A stretch of DNA of 64,000 nt from assembly GCF_002127325.2 (NCBI RefSeq), contig NC_035437.2, positions 157,739,597-157,803,596 of the forward strand. Reading direction: 5' to 3'. This document shows positions 23,517 to 34,438 of this stretch, in pieces. Each line of letters starts with the position of its first letter. Position 1 is the stretch's first letter. A program made the position numbers and the translations under genes. The notes beneath the pieces are model-generated. The model was given only the letters and a program-made list of their open reading frames with translations, ran no database searches and had not been told where the DNA came from. This DNA is from Helianthus annuus. Its lineage: Eukaryota; Streptophyta; Magnoliopsida; Asterales; Asteraceae.

Positions 23517-23952
23517 TTGAATAAACTAAATTACTCGACTTTCCTGAAATTATGATATCTTCGTAGGAAACGTGATGAAAAACAGATGAAGTGACTATGA
23601 GTTTATATACTGAAATTTGGTATTATGAAAACGTGTACATTTAATATAAACATATTAATTAATGTATATTTTAAAACAACAATCTTTTAATGCAAACACC
23701 TTTCCAAACCCCAACTTTTATGGGAAAACTGTAAAATTAATACCAAGAAACCCAAGGGACAAAATTTCGAAGTTCAAAGAACTAAATCAGATTATCACAA
23801 TTACAATTAACCTCTTGATTTACCATGTAGATGCGTTTTTAAACTCTATAAAAGACCGATGATTTCTTTTTATTCAAAACATCAACAAATTGTCCTACAA
23901 ATCACTTTCTGTCAAAAATTGTTCCAAATCAGAAAACCAACAAAAAATCTAC
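23517..23952. promoter_or_regulatory. Shared intergenic region between two divergent small ORFs
   Basis: The 436-bp gap holds a minus-strand TATATAAA at 23602-23609 and a plus-strand TATAAAAG at 23847-23854. Each is 90-105 bp from the start codon it faces, as in a bidirectional plant promoter arrangement. Confidence 0.45.
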
Positions 23953-24306
23953 ATGGCAAACTTCAGCTTCTACCACTGGTCAGACACCAGCAATGTTAAA
24001 ACACACTTCTCCATGTGGTCACTCAAAGAACAAAGAACAGACGAAGAACTAAACAGGAAAGTCGACATAATAAATGATACTAATTACAACAAAACCTGGA
24101 ACAGCATAGCATTGCTCGATGAAGTCCTCCACTCTCCTCCATCAGAGTTCCAGAAGAATGCAGAGGAGTTTCTGACACAACTTCTAAAACAGGATCAGAA
24201 AATCTGCAACATGCTAACTGACCTGAATATCAAAAGAGAACATGAAATCACATGGAGAAAGGCCAGAGTCTATGAAATCCTAGCAAGTGTTAACTCTAGT
24301 GTGTAA
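23953..24306 (+). CDS. Small helical protein of 117 residues, unidentified
   Basis: The start was placed at ATG 23953 (context ACATGGC) rather than the upstream in-frame position at 23890, because it leaves a normal leader after the TATA box at 23847. The protein begins MANFSFYHWSD. It has a Trp-containing N-terminal part, then amphipathic helices (EVLHSPPSEFQKNAEEFLTQ, KARVYEILASV). There is no signal peptide or membrane segment. The stop is TAA's neighbour TAG-free frame end at 24304-24306. The partner ORF at 23516 is similar in size and helical character but not evidently homologous. The function is unknown; it could be cargo of the surrounding Helitron-like segment. Confidence 0.5.
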   Translation: MANFSFYHWSDTSNVKTHFSMWSLKEQRTDEELNRKVDIINDTNYNKTWNSIALLDEVLHSPPSEFQKNAEEFLTQLLKQDQKICNMLTDLNIKREHEITWRKARVYEILASVNSSV

Positions 24307-24517
24307 TCCTTTATAAATATTTCTTTAAATTTGTATTTTTCTATGTAATAGCTCATTTTAATAATATAAACATGCATCTTAAAATATTCTAAAATTTCAG
24401 TGTCTTTAAAAACTCTCAACATCATCAACAGTTAATCAAAATAAGAAACAAACCTAACATGCAAAGGGCGAAACAAAACTGTTGTACTACATCTGACTTT
24501 TCACGATATTGCACGAA

Positions 24518-25258
24518 TCTATATATACTTTCTATAAAACCATGGAAGTCTCCCATCGAAGAAGATATCACGTGCAACTAATCACGATGTTGCAACAATG
24601 ATACTGCAACATCGATACTGAAAGGTTGATGTGTGATGTGAAGCTTCATTGAAACGACGATGTTGGAACAATGATACTGGAACGATAACATGTAAACGTA
24701 ATCACCAAACATTCGAACAAAGAAGTGTAATCGGAGATTAGCGGCTGAATCACAAGAAAGATGCATTTGAGAGGGAGAGACACACTCATAGATGTGAGCG
24801 GGAGAGCTTTGAATGTGGAGTCAGATTATTAACCCTTATTTATAGGGTTAGAATATATGGTTTGAATTTTGAATGTGGAGCCAGAATTTTGAATCTCAAC
24901 AGATGTTTATTGGCGAGTGACATGCATTAATTGAAAATTACATATCCCCATGCATTTTAAAATTCAAATTAACCGCAATTTCAAAACATCTGCTGCTAGG
25001 TATACGTTTACCAAAGGAACCATCTGCTACTTTCTTGTAGATGGGTAGTGGTTTGCCCTTTGGAATGTGGGCCAGACCTTTAACACTTGAATACACAAGC
25101 AGTGGTTCGATAGAACATTAAATGTATTTTAAAGTGATTTATATATTAGGCTTTATGATGTAATAATGAGATAAGAAAAGCCTTGTTAGACATCCTCTCC
25201 TGCTGACACATCAGCTTTCTTATGTCATTGAGATTTCTCCTTTTATAGAAAGTATAGA
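24518..25258. repeat. Facing pair of Helitron-5'-like ends
   Basis: 24518-24539 on the plus strand (TCTATATATACTTTCTATAA) and 25258-25241 on the minus strand (TCTATACTTTCTATAAAA) are the same sequence in inverted orientation apart from a 4-bp TATA expansion. Each is preceded by A. The enclosed 740 bp includes a TATA box and a small ORF. Confidence 0.5.
24578..24766 (-). CDS. Small ORF of 62 codons with upstream TATA box
   Basis: ATG 24766 (MHLSCDSAANLRLHFFVRMF) is preceded by a pyrimidine-rich leader (CTCTCCCTCTCAA). A TATAAATA box lies at 24837-24844 on the minus strand, within a CCCTATAAATAAGGG palindrome. No family is recognised. The upstream promoter pattern is better supported than the protein itself, which may be chance. 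Confidence 0.25.
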   Translation of the reverse strand: MHLSCDSAANLRLHFFVRMFGDYVYMLSFQYHCSNIVVSMKLHITHQPFSIDVAVSLLQHRD

Positions 25259-25516
25259 TATATCAACACTAAAGTGTCAACACGGTTTTTGTCAAATAAA
25301 ACTAATGAATATACCAATTAAATATTGTATTTGAAAAGCCTTTTATATATTTAGTTTTTAATTTAACATTTAATTAGCCCACGTTGTAAATCAGCCTTCT
25401 AAGCTATATTGGCAAATTACGTAAAAGTTACAATCATGGTATCATTTTTTGGGATTAAAAAGTCAGAATTTATATATCTAAAGTATCGTCTATTTTTGTC
25501 TTTTAACGCAAAAACG
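25259..25516. other. AT-rich spacer
   Basis: No gene or repeat recognised between the Helitron-like end and the microsatellite. Confidence 0.5.

Positions 25517-25610
<94 letters not shown>
25517..25610 (+). repeat. (TAA)n microsatellite
   Basis: About 31 uninterrupted ATA/TAA trinucleotides. It generates a false poly-Ile ORF. A shorter (TAA)n tract lies near 26868-26898. Confidence 0.95.
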
Positions 25611-25613
<3 letters not shown>

Positions 25614-25619
25614 TAATAA

Positions 25620-28100
25620 TAAGAGTAAACTATAATTTTACTCTATGAAGATATAGCCAATTGGTACTCTTACCCTCTATCACGAAATTTTGCTATCTAA
25701 CCCCCAATAAATGTGAAACGCTGCAATCTTGGACCCTATTAACAGTCAATGGTTGTTTGACTGTTATATGTAAGGGTGTTTTTGTAATTTTTCATTTTTT
25801 TAATTATTATTATTATTCCTTTTGTTTTTTCATTATTATTATATTCCTTTCATATTTTTCATGATAATAAAAACAGCGCTTTAACCTCATCTTCAAATCT
25901 AATTTCATTTCTCTTAAACCACCATGGAAACTCTTACACCCCCTCAACCACCGTCGCCGCCGCCGTGAAAACCCCGGATCCAGAATCGAAGCCACCACAA
26001 TCCAACACCGTCACAAAACAACTTCCACCACCGTGAGCCGGAGGAGTCACTTTTCCCCTCCCCCACCACCCACCATTCCGACGACAATAGCCACACCTGC
26101 GATGAAATCGGTACGCCCCCACAACTTCTTCTACCCTCTGAACCCCTCTCAATCTCGCAACCAAACCTTCCCTCTTTACCCTCTGTTCATCTCCGACCGA
26201 CGTGAACGGTGACGGCTAGAGTTTCGCCACACCATGCGGGTGGTGAAAGGTGATGGTTTCGCGGCGATTGGGTGTCACAGGAGTTCCGCTTGGTGATGAA
26301 AGGTAATGGTCGTGTGAGATTTGTGGGTTTAATTTTGTTAATTTTTGGGTTTAATTTGGGTTTCGAAATTTGTGGGTGTGGTGAATTTGGGTTTTAAAAA
26401 ATCTTGAATTGCAGGGGTGGAGGTTACAGTTGTGGTGATTTGGGTTACATTTATGGTTTTAATTTTGTAATTATGGGGGAATCTGGAACAAAATCCATGA
26501 TTTTTTTAGTAATGAATCAAATTTGTGAGTTGATGGTGGCGGTTGTGAGAAAGGGGAAGGAGGTGGTGGCTGAGTTGATGGTGGTGGTGGAGTTGATGAA
26601 TCTGGGAATGGTTTGTAAATATTGGAATGAAGAATGAACTGATGATGATGAACTTGATATAATGGATTTGTAAATATTGGTAATGAATTTGGTTGATTCT
26701 TGATTTTTTTATATAATTTTAACAATATAGGGGCAAAAACGAGTTTTCACACATTATTAACAAGATAGTGGAGATGGATATGATCGGGTGGTTCTGCTGG
26801 TGGCACGATGATACTTCAGTGGTCCGTCAGTGATCCAAATTTGCCGTTCAAAAAAAATAAAAAATAAAAATAATAATAATAATAATAATAATAATAATTT
26901 CATTTTTTATTTCTATCTTTTTATATTTAAGACTTAAGAGAACATTTAAAAAAGTATTATTAAAAAAATATTATCTACTTTCATTTTTTTATTTCTTTCT
27001 TTTTGTTGTTAAGAGAACACTTTAAAAAGTATTAAATTGTTCTTTTTATTATTAAGAGAACACTTTAAAAAAAGTATTATTAAAGGAGTGTGGTGGGAAC
27101 TCCTATTCATCATTATTTTTTTATAATTACTTCACATAAATTATTATATCTTTATTTAATTTTATTGATAGATAAAAAACTAGTAGTTTCTTAAAATTTC
27201 TCAGTTTTACTATACAATTTTAGTAGTACGCATCGGAGTTTCTTAAAGTTTCACAGTTTTACTACAATTTTATTAGTAAGCTAAAAAAGACTCGACTCAG
27301 TTTTTACATGCTAGTCAAACTTGACTGCTTTTGATCAAAATTATAAGCTACACTATCAACTGCGATTTTAGAGAAAACAAACCAAAGCAGTTGGGTTGGT
27401 TGGGTCGGAAGGACCGGACACACTAACGGCTTGGTTGGGTTTTGATTTTGATGGTGTGAGAGTTTGAGACTTTGAGTTGAGATTTTTTATGTTTCATTAA
27501 CTTTTTGGAAATGATCAACATTGATTATTTAATGGTGAATGATTGCAACAAATCATAAGCAACTTGTGCTCTCCAATCCATTCGTGGGTGTATAATGGTT
27601 GGTAATGGGGCAAAAAGGTAGTTTCGATAAAACCTACTCCAATTTTTTTGTTAAAAGTTGATGCAATTTTTAAAGAGAATATTCTGCTTATAATAAAGAA
27701 TTTTAAAGAATTCCAAACAGTTTTTTAGATAAGTGTTACAAAGATTACAAACCTTTTTGACAAAAAAAAATTAAAAATAATACAAATTTTAGATCTAATT
27801 AAATAATCCAAAATAAAAGACTAAAATCATCAATCGAAAAAAATTTTACACAAATAACCATGTAGTGGGAAAACTGTGCAGTTTTGATCCTATTTTGTTC
27901 AAAGTTACAGCCATGGCCCATATTGTATTATTGTTCACATTTGATTCTTATCATTAATACACAACACAACCCCTATTTTATGTGAACACTATGGAACCCT
28001 AAATGTGTTTTACATGCTTATCTCATACATAGTTTTGAGTTGTGGCTTCTTGTTTCCGGTTTTGATCGAGTCTAGTTTTAACTGTAGAAGTTTAATGTTA
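25620..28100. other. Noncoding sequence with low-complexity and short tandem repeats
   Basis: A GGTGGTGG-rich stretch (26380-26640 and its CCACCG counterpart near 25920-26060) yields Pro- or Gly-rich shadow ORFs without gene-like extent. About 26920-27085 contains three copies of TTAAGAGAACA(C)TTTAAAAAAGT. About 27180-27285 contains two ~58-bp copies around AGTTTCTTAAA(A/G)TTTC(T/A)CAGTTTTACTA. No gene is supported. Confidence 0.5.
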
Positions 28101-28104
28101 GTTA

Positions 28105-29330
28105 GCGAATATAATCGAAAAAAGTTACTAACCTAGTACACGGTAGGGATCGCCGATCTAACTTTTGAAAATTTTGAACCAAAACCGCAATTTGGCCTTA
28201 GCGTAAGAACCATCCGCATAACTAATACTATATAAAACAACCATGTTTCAATACAACTATGGCATAAAAAATATAGTTGTGGTAAACAACACATAATTAC
28301 TTTTAACGTTTTATAGAGTAACTAAGTTACTAGTGAAGGTTTGACTAGTAACTAGTTATGATTGTTGACTGACCAGCTTTGTTAAAGCCAAGTTCTAACT
28401 TTCAACAACTTTTTTGTATGTGCCGCTAGGTCATTGTTACTCACTAAAAACGTAACCTTTTATGTAGATTACAATAACATAATGATGATGATGATCATCA
28501 TCATAATAATAAGGGATCATCGGGGCGGTCAGTGTAAGGTGTGTCTGGGTTGGGCGGCAAGGTGACCAGATGGAGGCGATGACTGCAACGACGTTGAGTG
28601 GTCAAAGATTCTAATGAGTTTGGTTGAATTCCTTCACATTCTAAGAGGATTTAGAATTCCTTTAAATGAAGGAAATTGAGGAAATAAATTTATGATTCCA
28701 ATTCATTTCCCAAGTAAACACATCAGTAATGGATTTTAGATTTCAATTCTAACAAATTCTACGCACCAAACACACCCTAAGAGAACAAAAGATGGATCGA
28801 GAAGATGAGGCCTCATAAAGAGGCAACGAACAATGGTATTCTTCGTCTTTCTTATTGTGACGTTGAAAGAGACGAAGATGAGATGAAGAGGTTTTATTTA
28901 ATTGTTTTGTTACAAGGGGTATAAGAGTATCTTCATTAAAACTTAACTGAAATTTATCGTAAGTCAGTAAATATAACAAAAAATGATACAACCTAGTGAA
29001 AAGTAGGAATCGCCGATTTAGTTTTTAAAAAGTTCGAATAAAAACCGCAATTTGGCCTTACTGCAGGGACCACCCGTATAACTAATACTATATAAAAATA
29101 TGTAGATTCGATACAACTAATGACATAAAAGAATTGTTGTAGTTAACAACACATAATTACTTTTAACATCTTAAAGAGTATAACTGAGTTACCAATCAAA
29201 GGTATTAACTATGATTGTTGACTGACTGACTTCGTGTATGAAGAGGTCCAACTTTCAACTACTTTTTATGTGTCGCTAGGTCTAACGTGCCATTGTTGTC
29301 ATTAAAAAGTAACCACTTATGTATAAAATA
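28105..29330 (+). repeat. Two diverged direct copies of a ~370-bp unit
   Basis: 28105-28480 and 28965-29330 align over their whole length, with shared blocks such as ACCGCAATTTGGCCTTA, ATAACTAATACTATATAAAA, AACACATAATTACTTTTAAC and TATGATTGTTGACTGAC. The intervening ~480 bp is not duplicated. They could be old LTRs of a lost element or a segmental duplication; no LTR termini are evident. Confidence 0.6.
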
Positions 29331-29925
29331 AGAATAATAATAATAACAAATTTGATAGTTGTCATTTTAAAAATGCCATCCCTAATGGACTAAAAACAAT
29401 CATAGGTTTTGATACATGCCTAAAAGCAAGTGTTGGGGACCAACCTCATGCCTAACATTGAAGTGTTAGAATAATACATGATTAACTCATAAAGGTTGTT
29501 TTTTTTAAATAATGTTTGGTCACATTTGTATGTCGTGTAAAAATATGGATTAAGAGTTATTATTTTTAGGTCAAACGAAGTCGTTAAATCTGCTTCTTCT
29601 TAAGATATACAGAAAAACTGAAAATAAAAACCGTATCCTTTAATAAAAAAAATTAACCTGTTTTGAAAATTGATGATTCGGTTTTTAGTTTTGACAAACC
29701 TAATGATACATGATTAATTCATGAAATAGGTTTTTTTAATTGATGCTTTGGTCACACATTTGTATGTCATGAAGAAAGAAAAAGTTTGTTCTACTAATAT
29801 TTTATGGATTAAGAACTATTCTTTTTTGGTCAAACATATGCTACGAAGTCAAGTTACTACTTCTTTTCTTAGGTTGGCAACAAAATTGAAAAACCAAACC
29901 ATACCTTTTTATAACAAAAGAACTA

Positions 29926-30695
29926 CAGTAGAAACTCTATAAAATAATACATTTGGGACCATCAAAATTTATTAATTAAAAGAGTTATTAATTAATCGAT
30001 AAATTAATAATTATTAATTTATATATTAATTAATATTTTATTAATTTATAGTAGAATACTTAGTTTACAAACACCTTTCAAGCTTCCACTTAATTATTGA
30101 ATACAATGCAGGTGGTGAAAGCACTCAAGAACTCCAGAATTTGATCAAAGAGTTGGGTTATCGCAATGCAATGGATGTCGAAGATGTTCTGACTCACCCA
30201 GGAGAAAATGTAGTTGCACAGTTGTTGACTGATGAAGAAATTATTGAAAGCGTTATTGGAATTAATAAAGATGATATCGATGAAGAAGATGATGAAAGTT
30301 CTACAATGGAGCCTCCTTCGCGAAACGAAGCTATTAAAGCGACAATCACATTGAACAATTTCTTGTTGAGCTATGAGAAAACAACACCAGAAGTTCTTAT
30401 CATGCTAAGGAAAATTAGAGACGAGATTCAAGGGAAAATTGATTTCAACAAAAAACAAAAGACAATTGAATCATTTTTCAAGAAACCTTCATAAATCATT
30501 CATGTAATATGCTATATATAAGGAATTATTAATTTATATTTTATATGGGGTCTGAAGAAATTATCAAAATTGTATTATCTTATAATTTTAGCAAATTATT
30601 AATTTAGCACCCTATCTCCAAGTCGGGACCGGCAAAAAATATTATCTTAGAGAGTTTATTAAATAATCGAGTATTAATTTATCGAGTTTCTACTG
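29926..30695 (+). mobile_element. Pogo-type (Tc1/mariner) DNA transposon, internally deleted
   Basis: Terminal inverted repeats begin CAGTAGAAACTC at both ends and match over about 25 bp, with TA on each side (29924-29925 and 30696-30697). The termini resemble those of plant pogo elements such as Emigrant/Lemi1. Only 770 bp long, it retains a transposase C-terminal fragment and AT-rich subterminal sequence, so it is non-autonomous. Confidence 0.88.
30108..30494 (+). pseudogene. Pogo transposase C-terminal fragment with PIP-box-like end
   Basis: The frame is open from before 30108 (AGGESTQELQNLIKELGYRN) to TAA at 30492. The DDE catalytic core and the CENP-B-like DNA-binding domain are missing; this is the acidic tail region. 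It has Asp/Glu runs in the middle and ends QKTIESFFKKPS. QKTIESFF fits the PCNA-interaction consensus QxxIxxFF. Interaction of pogo transposase with PCNA is known from Drosophila; here it is inferred from the motif alone. Confidence 0.75.
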
Positions 30696-30745
30696 TAACC
30701 CGTTTTGAAAACTGATGATTCGATTTTAGTTTTTGATTAACCGGT

Positions 30746-31464
30746 TAAACAATTTAACTGTGATTACCGGTGAATTTGTGTAAATTGTTGAAAGTTTTAT
30801 GTTCTTTGAAGTTGTTGATTTAAGAAATATGACTCGGCCAAAAACCAAATAAAACACGACCCAACTTTGTTTTTCTTTAATAGGATGTACAAATTTTGTT
30901 AACTTTAACCAACTAGCCAAACCAATAATTGACACTGGGAAAGAGAAGACCAGGGTTCAATTCCTATAACCGGGTAAAATTATGAATATATTAGTGTAGT
31001 TTAGAAGTAAGAGTAGAAGAAAAATAACATTTGCCGTTTAAATAAAATTGAATGACTTACACATAACTGGTATATAAACCCATTATAACCCGAAATAGAA
31101 AACTTCACTTACAGTTTTAGGTCACAATCGACTTATGTTAACCCAAAAAGTCTCTAAATCATGTTTGTCGTATTTAAACACATATAAATTTATATAAATA
31201 TGGGGAAAGATCTACGCATAACCATGTATATTATGGAACACGTAAAACAACATGAACCATTCATATGTTCAAATAAATAAATAACAACTAACATGAACCA
31301 TTCAAATGTTCAAATAAATAAATAAAAACTAATAAACAAAAGAAAACTCTCCAAATGTAATGTTTCTTGTTTCTCAATCGTCTCTATTTAAATTAAATTA
31401 AATTAAAAGAAAAATGAACAAATAATTAATCTGATGGTTTGTAATGTACTTTGCGTATGCATAT
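30746..31464. other. Intergenic AT-rich sequence
   Basis: Nothing recognisable apart from a short duplication, CATGAACCATTCA(A/T)ATGTTCAAATAAATA, around 31251-31325. Confidence 0.5.
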
Positions 31465-31798
31465 TAGGGTTGTAAACGAGCCGAGTCGAGCTGAGTTTGA
31501 CCCACCTCGAACTCGGCTCGATCTCAATTCGAGCTTGCTTGGCTCGAGCTCGAATTTCAAATCGAGCTGAGGTTTGATGCTCGAGCTCGACTCGATTAAA
31601 ATTCAAGCTAGCTCGGCTCGGCTCGATCTAACTCGAATTAACAAAGAATCACTAAATTTACTACTTAAAAAGCCCTAAAAATGAATCTCTTCATAGACTA
31701 AAGGCCATAATTACAATTTAATATAACCAAATGGCTAAATATGCAAGTATAAATAGTTAGCTCACCTTGTACATTGTCTTTACCTTCTTTTATAGGGG

Positions 31799-32687
31799 TG
31801 AAGGGGTATGGTCCCAGATCTCGCGTCAGCACGACCGCGAGTGACCATTACCCTTATCAAAAACCCCCACCAACAAAAACTTATATGTGTCCTTGCGGGC
31901 ATGCACGAACACAAATGTCGAATCCAATCTATTAAAAGATGGGAAAATAAAGATAGGCATAAGCGATGCGGCCTGGCACCGCATCCTATGAATATCTCCT
32001 TACCTGGTGAATGAAAATGGGTGTACGCATAGCGATGCGGCCTCCCACCGCATCCTATGAACGTTTTCATCAATATAAGGAATCTGGACAACAGCAACAG
32101 TCACCACAAGTGGCGATGCGGCCTGGCACCGCATCCCGCAAACTTAGCCAGAATGAGAACGCGGAAACAACAGTAGTTACCGCAGAAAGCGATGCGGCGC
32201 GGCACCGCATCCTGCCCATGAGGCAAGTGGGACTGACATCACAGAGCAAGTGGCACCAATGACAGTCGCCTGTCAGCCCATACGTAAGCAACAGACTGAA
32301 ACTGCAATAGGACGTGGCTTCACCTCCATAACCGACAAGCCTGACACACCTGCATAAGGGCGGCACGTCGTCAGTCTGTCCCCTCCTTCATTCATCGGCA
32401 ATAAATACCAACCACAAACCAGGTTTGAGGTATCTCTTCACAACTCTCTCAATACTACTACTACTACTATCACACTTTGCTTCCCGAGCGAATTACTGAT
32501 TCTCACGCCGGAGAGTGGTAACAAGGAGCACCTCCCACCCCATTCTCCTTGTTATGAGTCACAGCTTGTTTCCTTGTGCAGGAGATCAACCAGCGGACGA
32601 TCCAGCTAGCAATCCTCGGAAAGAAGGGATTAACCCTACTTGACGAGACCAGTGAGTTAACCACCTCGGTTAACCATTGTTTCATCA
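31799..32687 (+). repeat. Tat 5' LTR with four GATGCGG hairpin repeats
   Basis: 889 bp. The unit AGCGATGCGGCCTGGCACCGCATCC occurs four times (about 31961, 32030, 32112 and 32188). Each holds GATGCGG and CCGCATC arms that can form a 7-bp stem. The 3' LTR has three copies. The TATA position reads CAATAAATA near 32398-32406, whereas the 3' LTR has CTATAAATA. The LTR is followed by TTTGGCGCC (32688-32696), the likely primer-binding site region. Confidence 0.92.
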
Positions 32688-32748
32688 TTTGGCGCCTACC
32701 GCTACTCTTAGCACTTTTTTCCACATCCCTTTTTCTTTCCCAAAGATC

Positions 32749-34431
32749 ATGTCTGATCGTCTAAACAACATTACTGGGGATAGCCTAAACCCCGCAAACC
32801 CAGGACCTGCGGGGACCACTCCTCCAGCCCCAAATACTGGCCATATTGGCACATCAACGCAAGGGGGCGCATCCCTTACGTTCGCACAAGATCTGTCACA
32901 GTATGCTTCTGTGATACCTCCAGGCACAAACCTCCATGCCTGGTATGACCAAAAACAACAAGCTATGCTGGCCGCAGCATACAACAGAGCTTGCGCAGAA
33001 GCGCAAGTACCTGTCGGGCCTACTCCGGCACCGCATACACCTGCGGGTCGTATTTTAAAATACGACGGCAGGACCCCCACACACCCAACCTCCCGAAGTA
33101 GGCGTGAAGACCGCGGCTCCTCTTACTGTGAGGTCCGCACAATTAATGAGGATGATTCCTCATACGAGTCCCGCAACAGGGGCCCTCATGGCGAAAACAG
33201 GCGGCAATCCACAGCCCACCGCGGCTCCAGCATCCATAGCTGGCTGGGACCTCAGTCCCCCCATGAAGGATATGGTCGTACCGATCCGGACGACCATACA
33301 TACTGCGGGAGTCCCATGCTACTAGCAGTAGACCAGGAGGACGCACTTATGTTCCTCCCACTCAACCCCGCACCACATACCTCCGCGCTGCAAAGCGCCA
33401 CCAGAGCCAACCCTACAGGCCAAAATCTGCGGCCGAAAACTGTAAGTTCGCCCCGGAGATTGCCTACGCCGATATCACCACCACTAAATTCCCATTAAAC
33501 ATTGGGAAATACAATGGTTCGTCCGACCCGGACGATCACATGAACATCTTCACCGGCGCAGGGTGCAACGGCAGGTGGGACGAGCCCACCTGGTGTCATT
33601 TTTCCCCCAGACCCTCACGGGTCTGGCGAGGGCTTGGTTCGATTATTTGCCAGTGGGATCACTGGCCTCATTTGAGAACTTGAAAGCAAAGTTCCTCGCA
33701 CATTTTAGCCAGCAGCGACGTCACGAACGTGATTCTATGGACGTCATGAACATCTGGCGCGGAGACAACGAATCTCTCGAGTCGTTTGTCGTCCGTTACA
33801 ACAAAGAGTGCCACGCAACCATTTCATTCAATCCATGAAGGACGAAGAAATGGTTATAACCATCTCCGGCAAGGAAGGCTTGCCAAACAAATGGGAAGAC
33901 GTCATGGATGCGGTCAAGACGTACGCCCAGACTCAGCGGTCCCTCAAGCCGCACGTCACAAAGGCACAGCCCCAAGCGGAAGGCCAGTCCTCCCGCCAAG
34001 AGCCCAAGCGCAACAACAAGCGCAAACGGGACACATGGAATCGCGGCAGTGATCCCAAACCATATGTCCCGCGTAATAACCAGCCCGACGCAAGGGCAAC
34101 AATCAACGCCCAACGTGAAAACCGGGCGTCAAAGAAGGAATTTCGGGACCGTAACTGGACCGAGATCAACCAGTCGCTAAGCGACGTCCTACTTACGGAC
34201 GTGCAATTCCTGCTACCGGCCCAACCGATGAAGTCTAAGAAGAACCAGGATCTCACACTCTACTGTGAGTATCACAAAGACTCGGGCCACACAACAAATA
34301 ACTGTATCAGTCTCCGACTGGAGATTGAGCGAGCCCTAAAAGAGGGGAAGCTGCAACATCTGTTGCCAGCCGCGCAAAAGCAAACCAAGCGCATCACCCC
34401 CACCCCACAACGAGGGTACCTCCACAGGTAA
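32749..34431 (+). pseudogene. Tat gag, frameshifted
   Basis: The start MSDRLNNITGDS at 32749 follows the LTR by 60 bp. The N-terminal ~250 residues are Pro/Ser/Gly-rich. The core gag domain is split over another frame (33490-33838: NIGKYNGSSDPDDHMNIF, ARAWFDYLPVGSLASF, SLESFVVRYNKE) and then continues in a third stretch (33808-34431). The C-terminal zinc-knuckle-like CEYHKDSGHTTNNC (about 34264-34305) has Cys-His-His-Cys spacing common in this clade. At least two frameshifts are present. Gag would form the particle that packages element RNA. Confidence 0.85.
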
Positions 34432-34438
34432 GAGGACC

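Larger units (their letters stand above)
8664..25258 (-). mobile_element. Candidate Helitron carrying several ORFs
   Basis: The proposed 5' end (minus strand, 25258) reads TCTATACTTTCTATAAAAGG directly after an A. The proposed 3' end (8664) reads CACACGGGTCTTACCGCTAG and is followed by T, so insertion was between A and T as in Helitrons. About 6 bp before the CTAG terminus, ACACGGGT could pair with ACTCATGT just upstream, a hairpin decayed at two positions. Without the nested copia element the unit is about 7.3 kb. It holds no Rep/helicase ORF, so it would be non-autonomous. The interior ORFs (long minus-strand ORF, three small ORFs) would be cargo. The ends are convincing individually, but linking these two as one element is inference. 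The interior could also be a retroelement derivative. Confidence 0.4.
29471..30745 (+). repeat. Tandem duplication of a ~235-270-bp unit, second copy interrupted by pogo
   Basis: Unit A (29471-29700) and unit B (29703-30745) share ATACATGATTAA(C/T)TCAT, TTTGGTCACA, CATTTGTATGTC and GTTTTGAAAA(C/T)TGATGATTCG in the same order. Removing the 770-bp pogo element from unit B restores the co-linearity. Confidence 0.75.

Noticed and set aside
25409..25648. ORF with a long Ile run
   Set aside because: Translation of the (TAA)n microsatellite.
26471..26725. Pro-rich minus-strand ORF and the Gly-rich ORF opposite
   Set aside because: Both reflect the GGTGGT low-complexity stretch; no conserved domain or gene structure.
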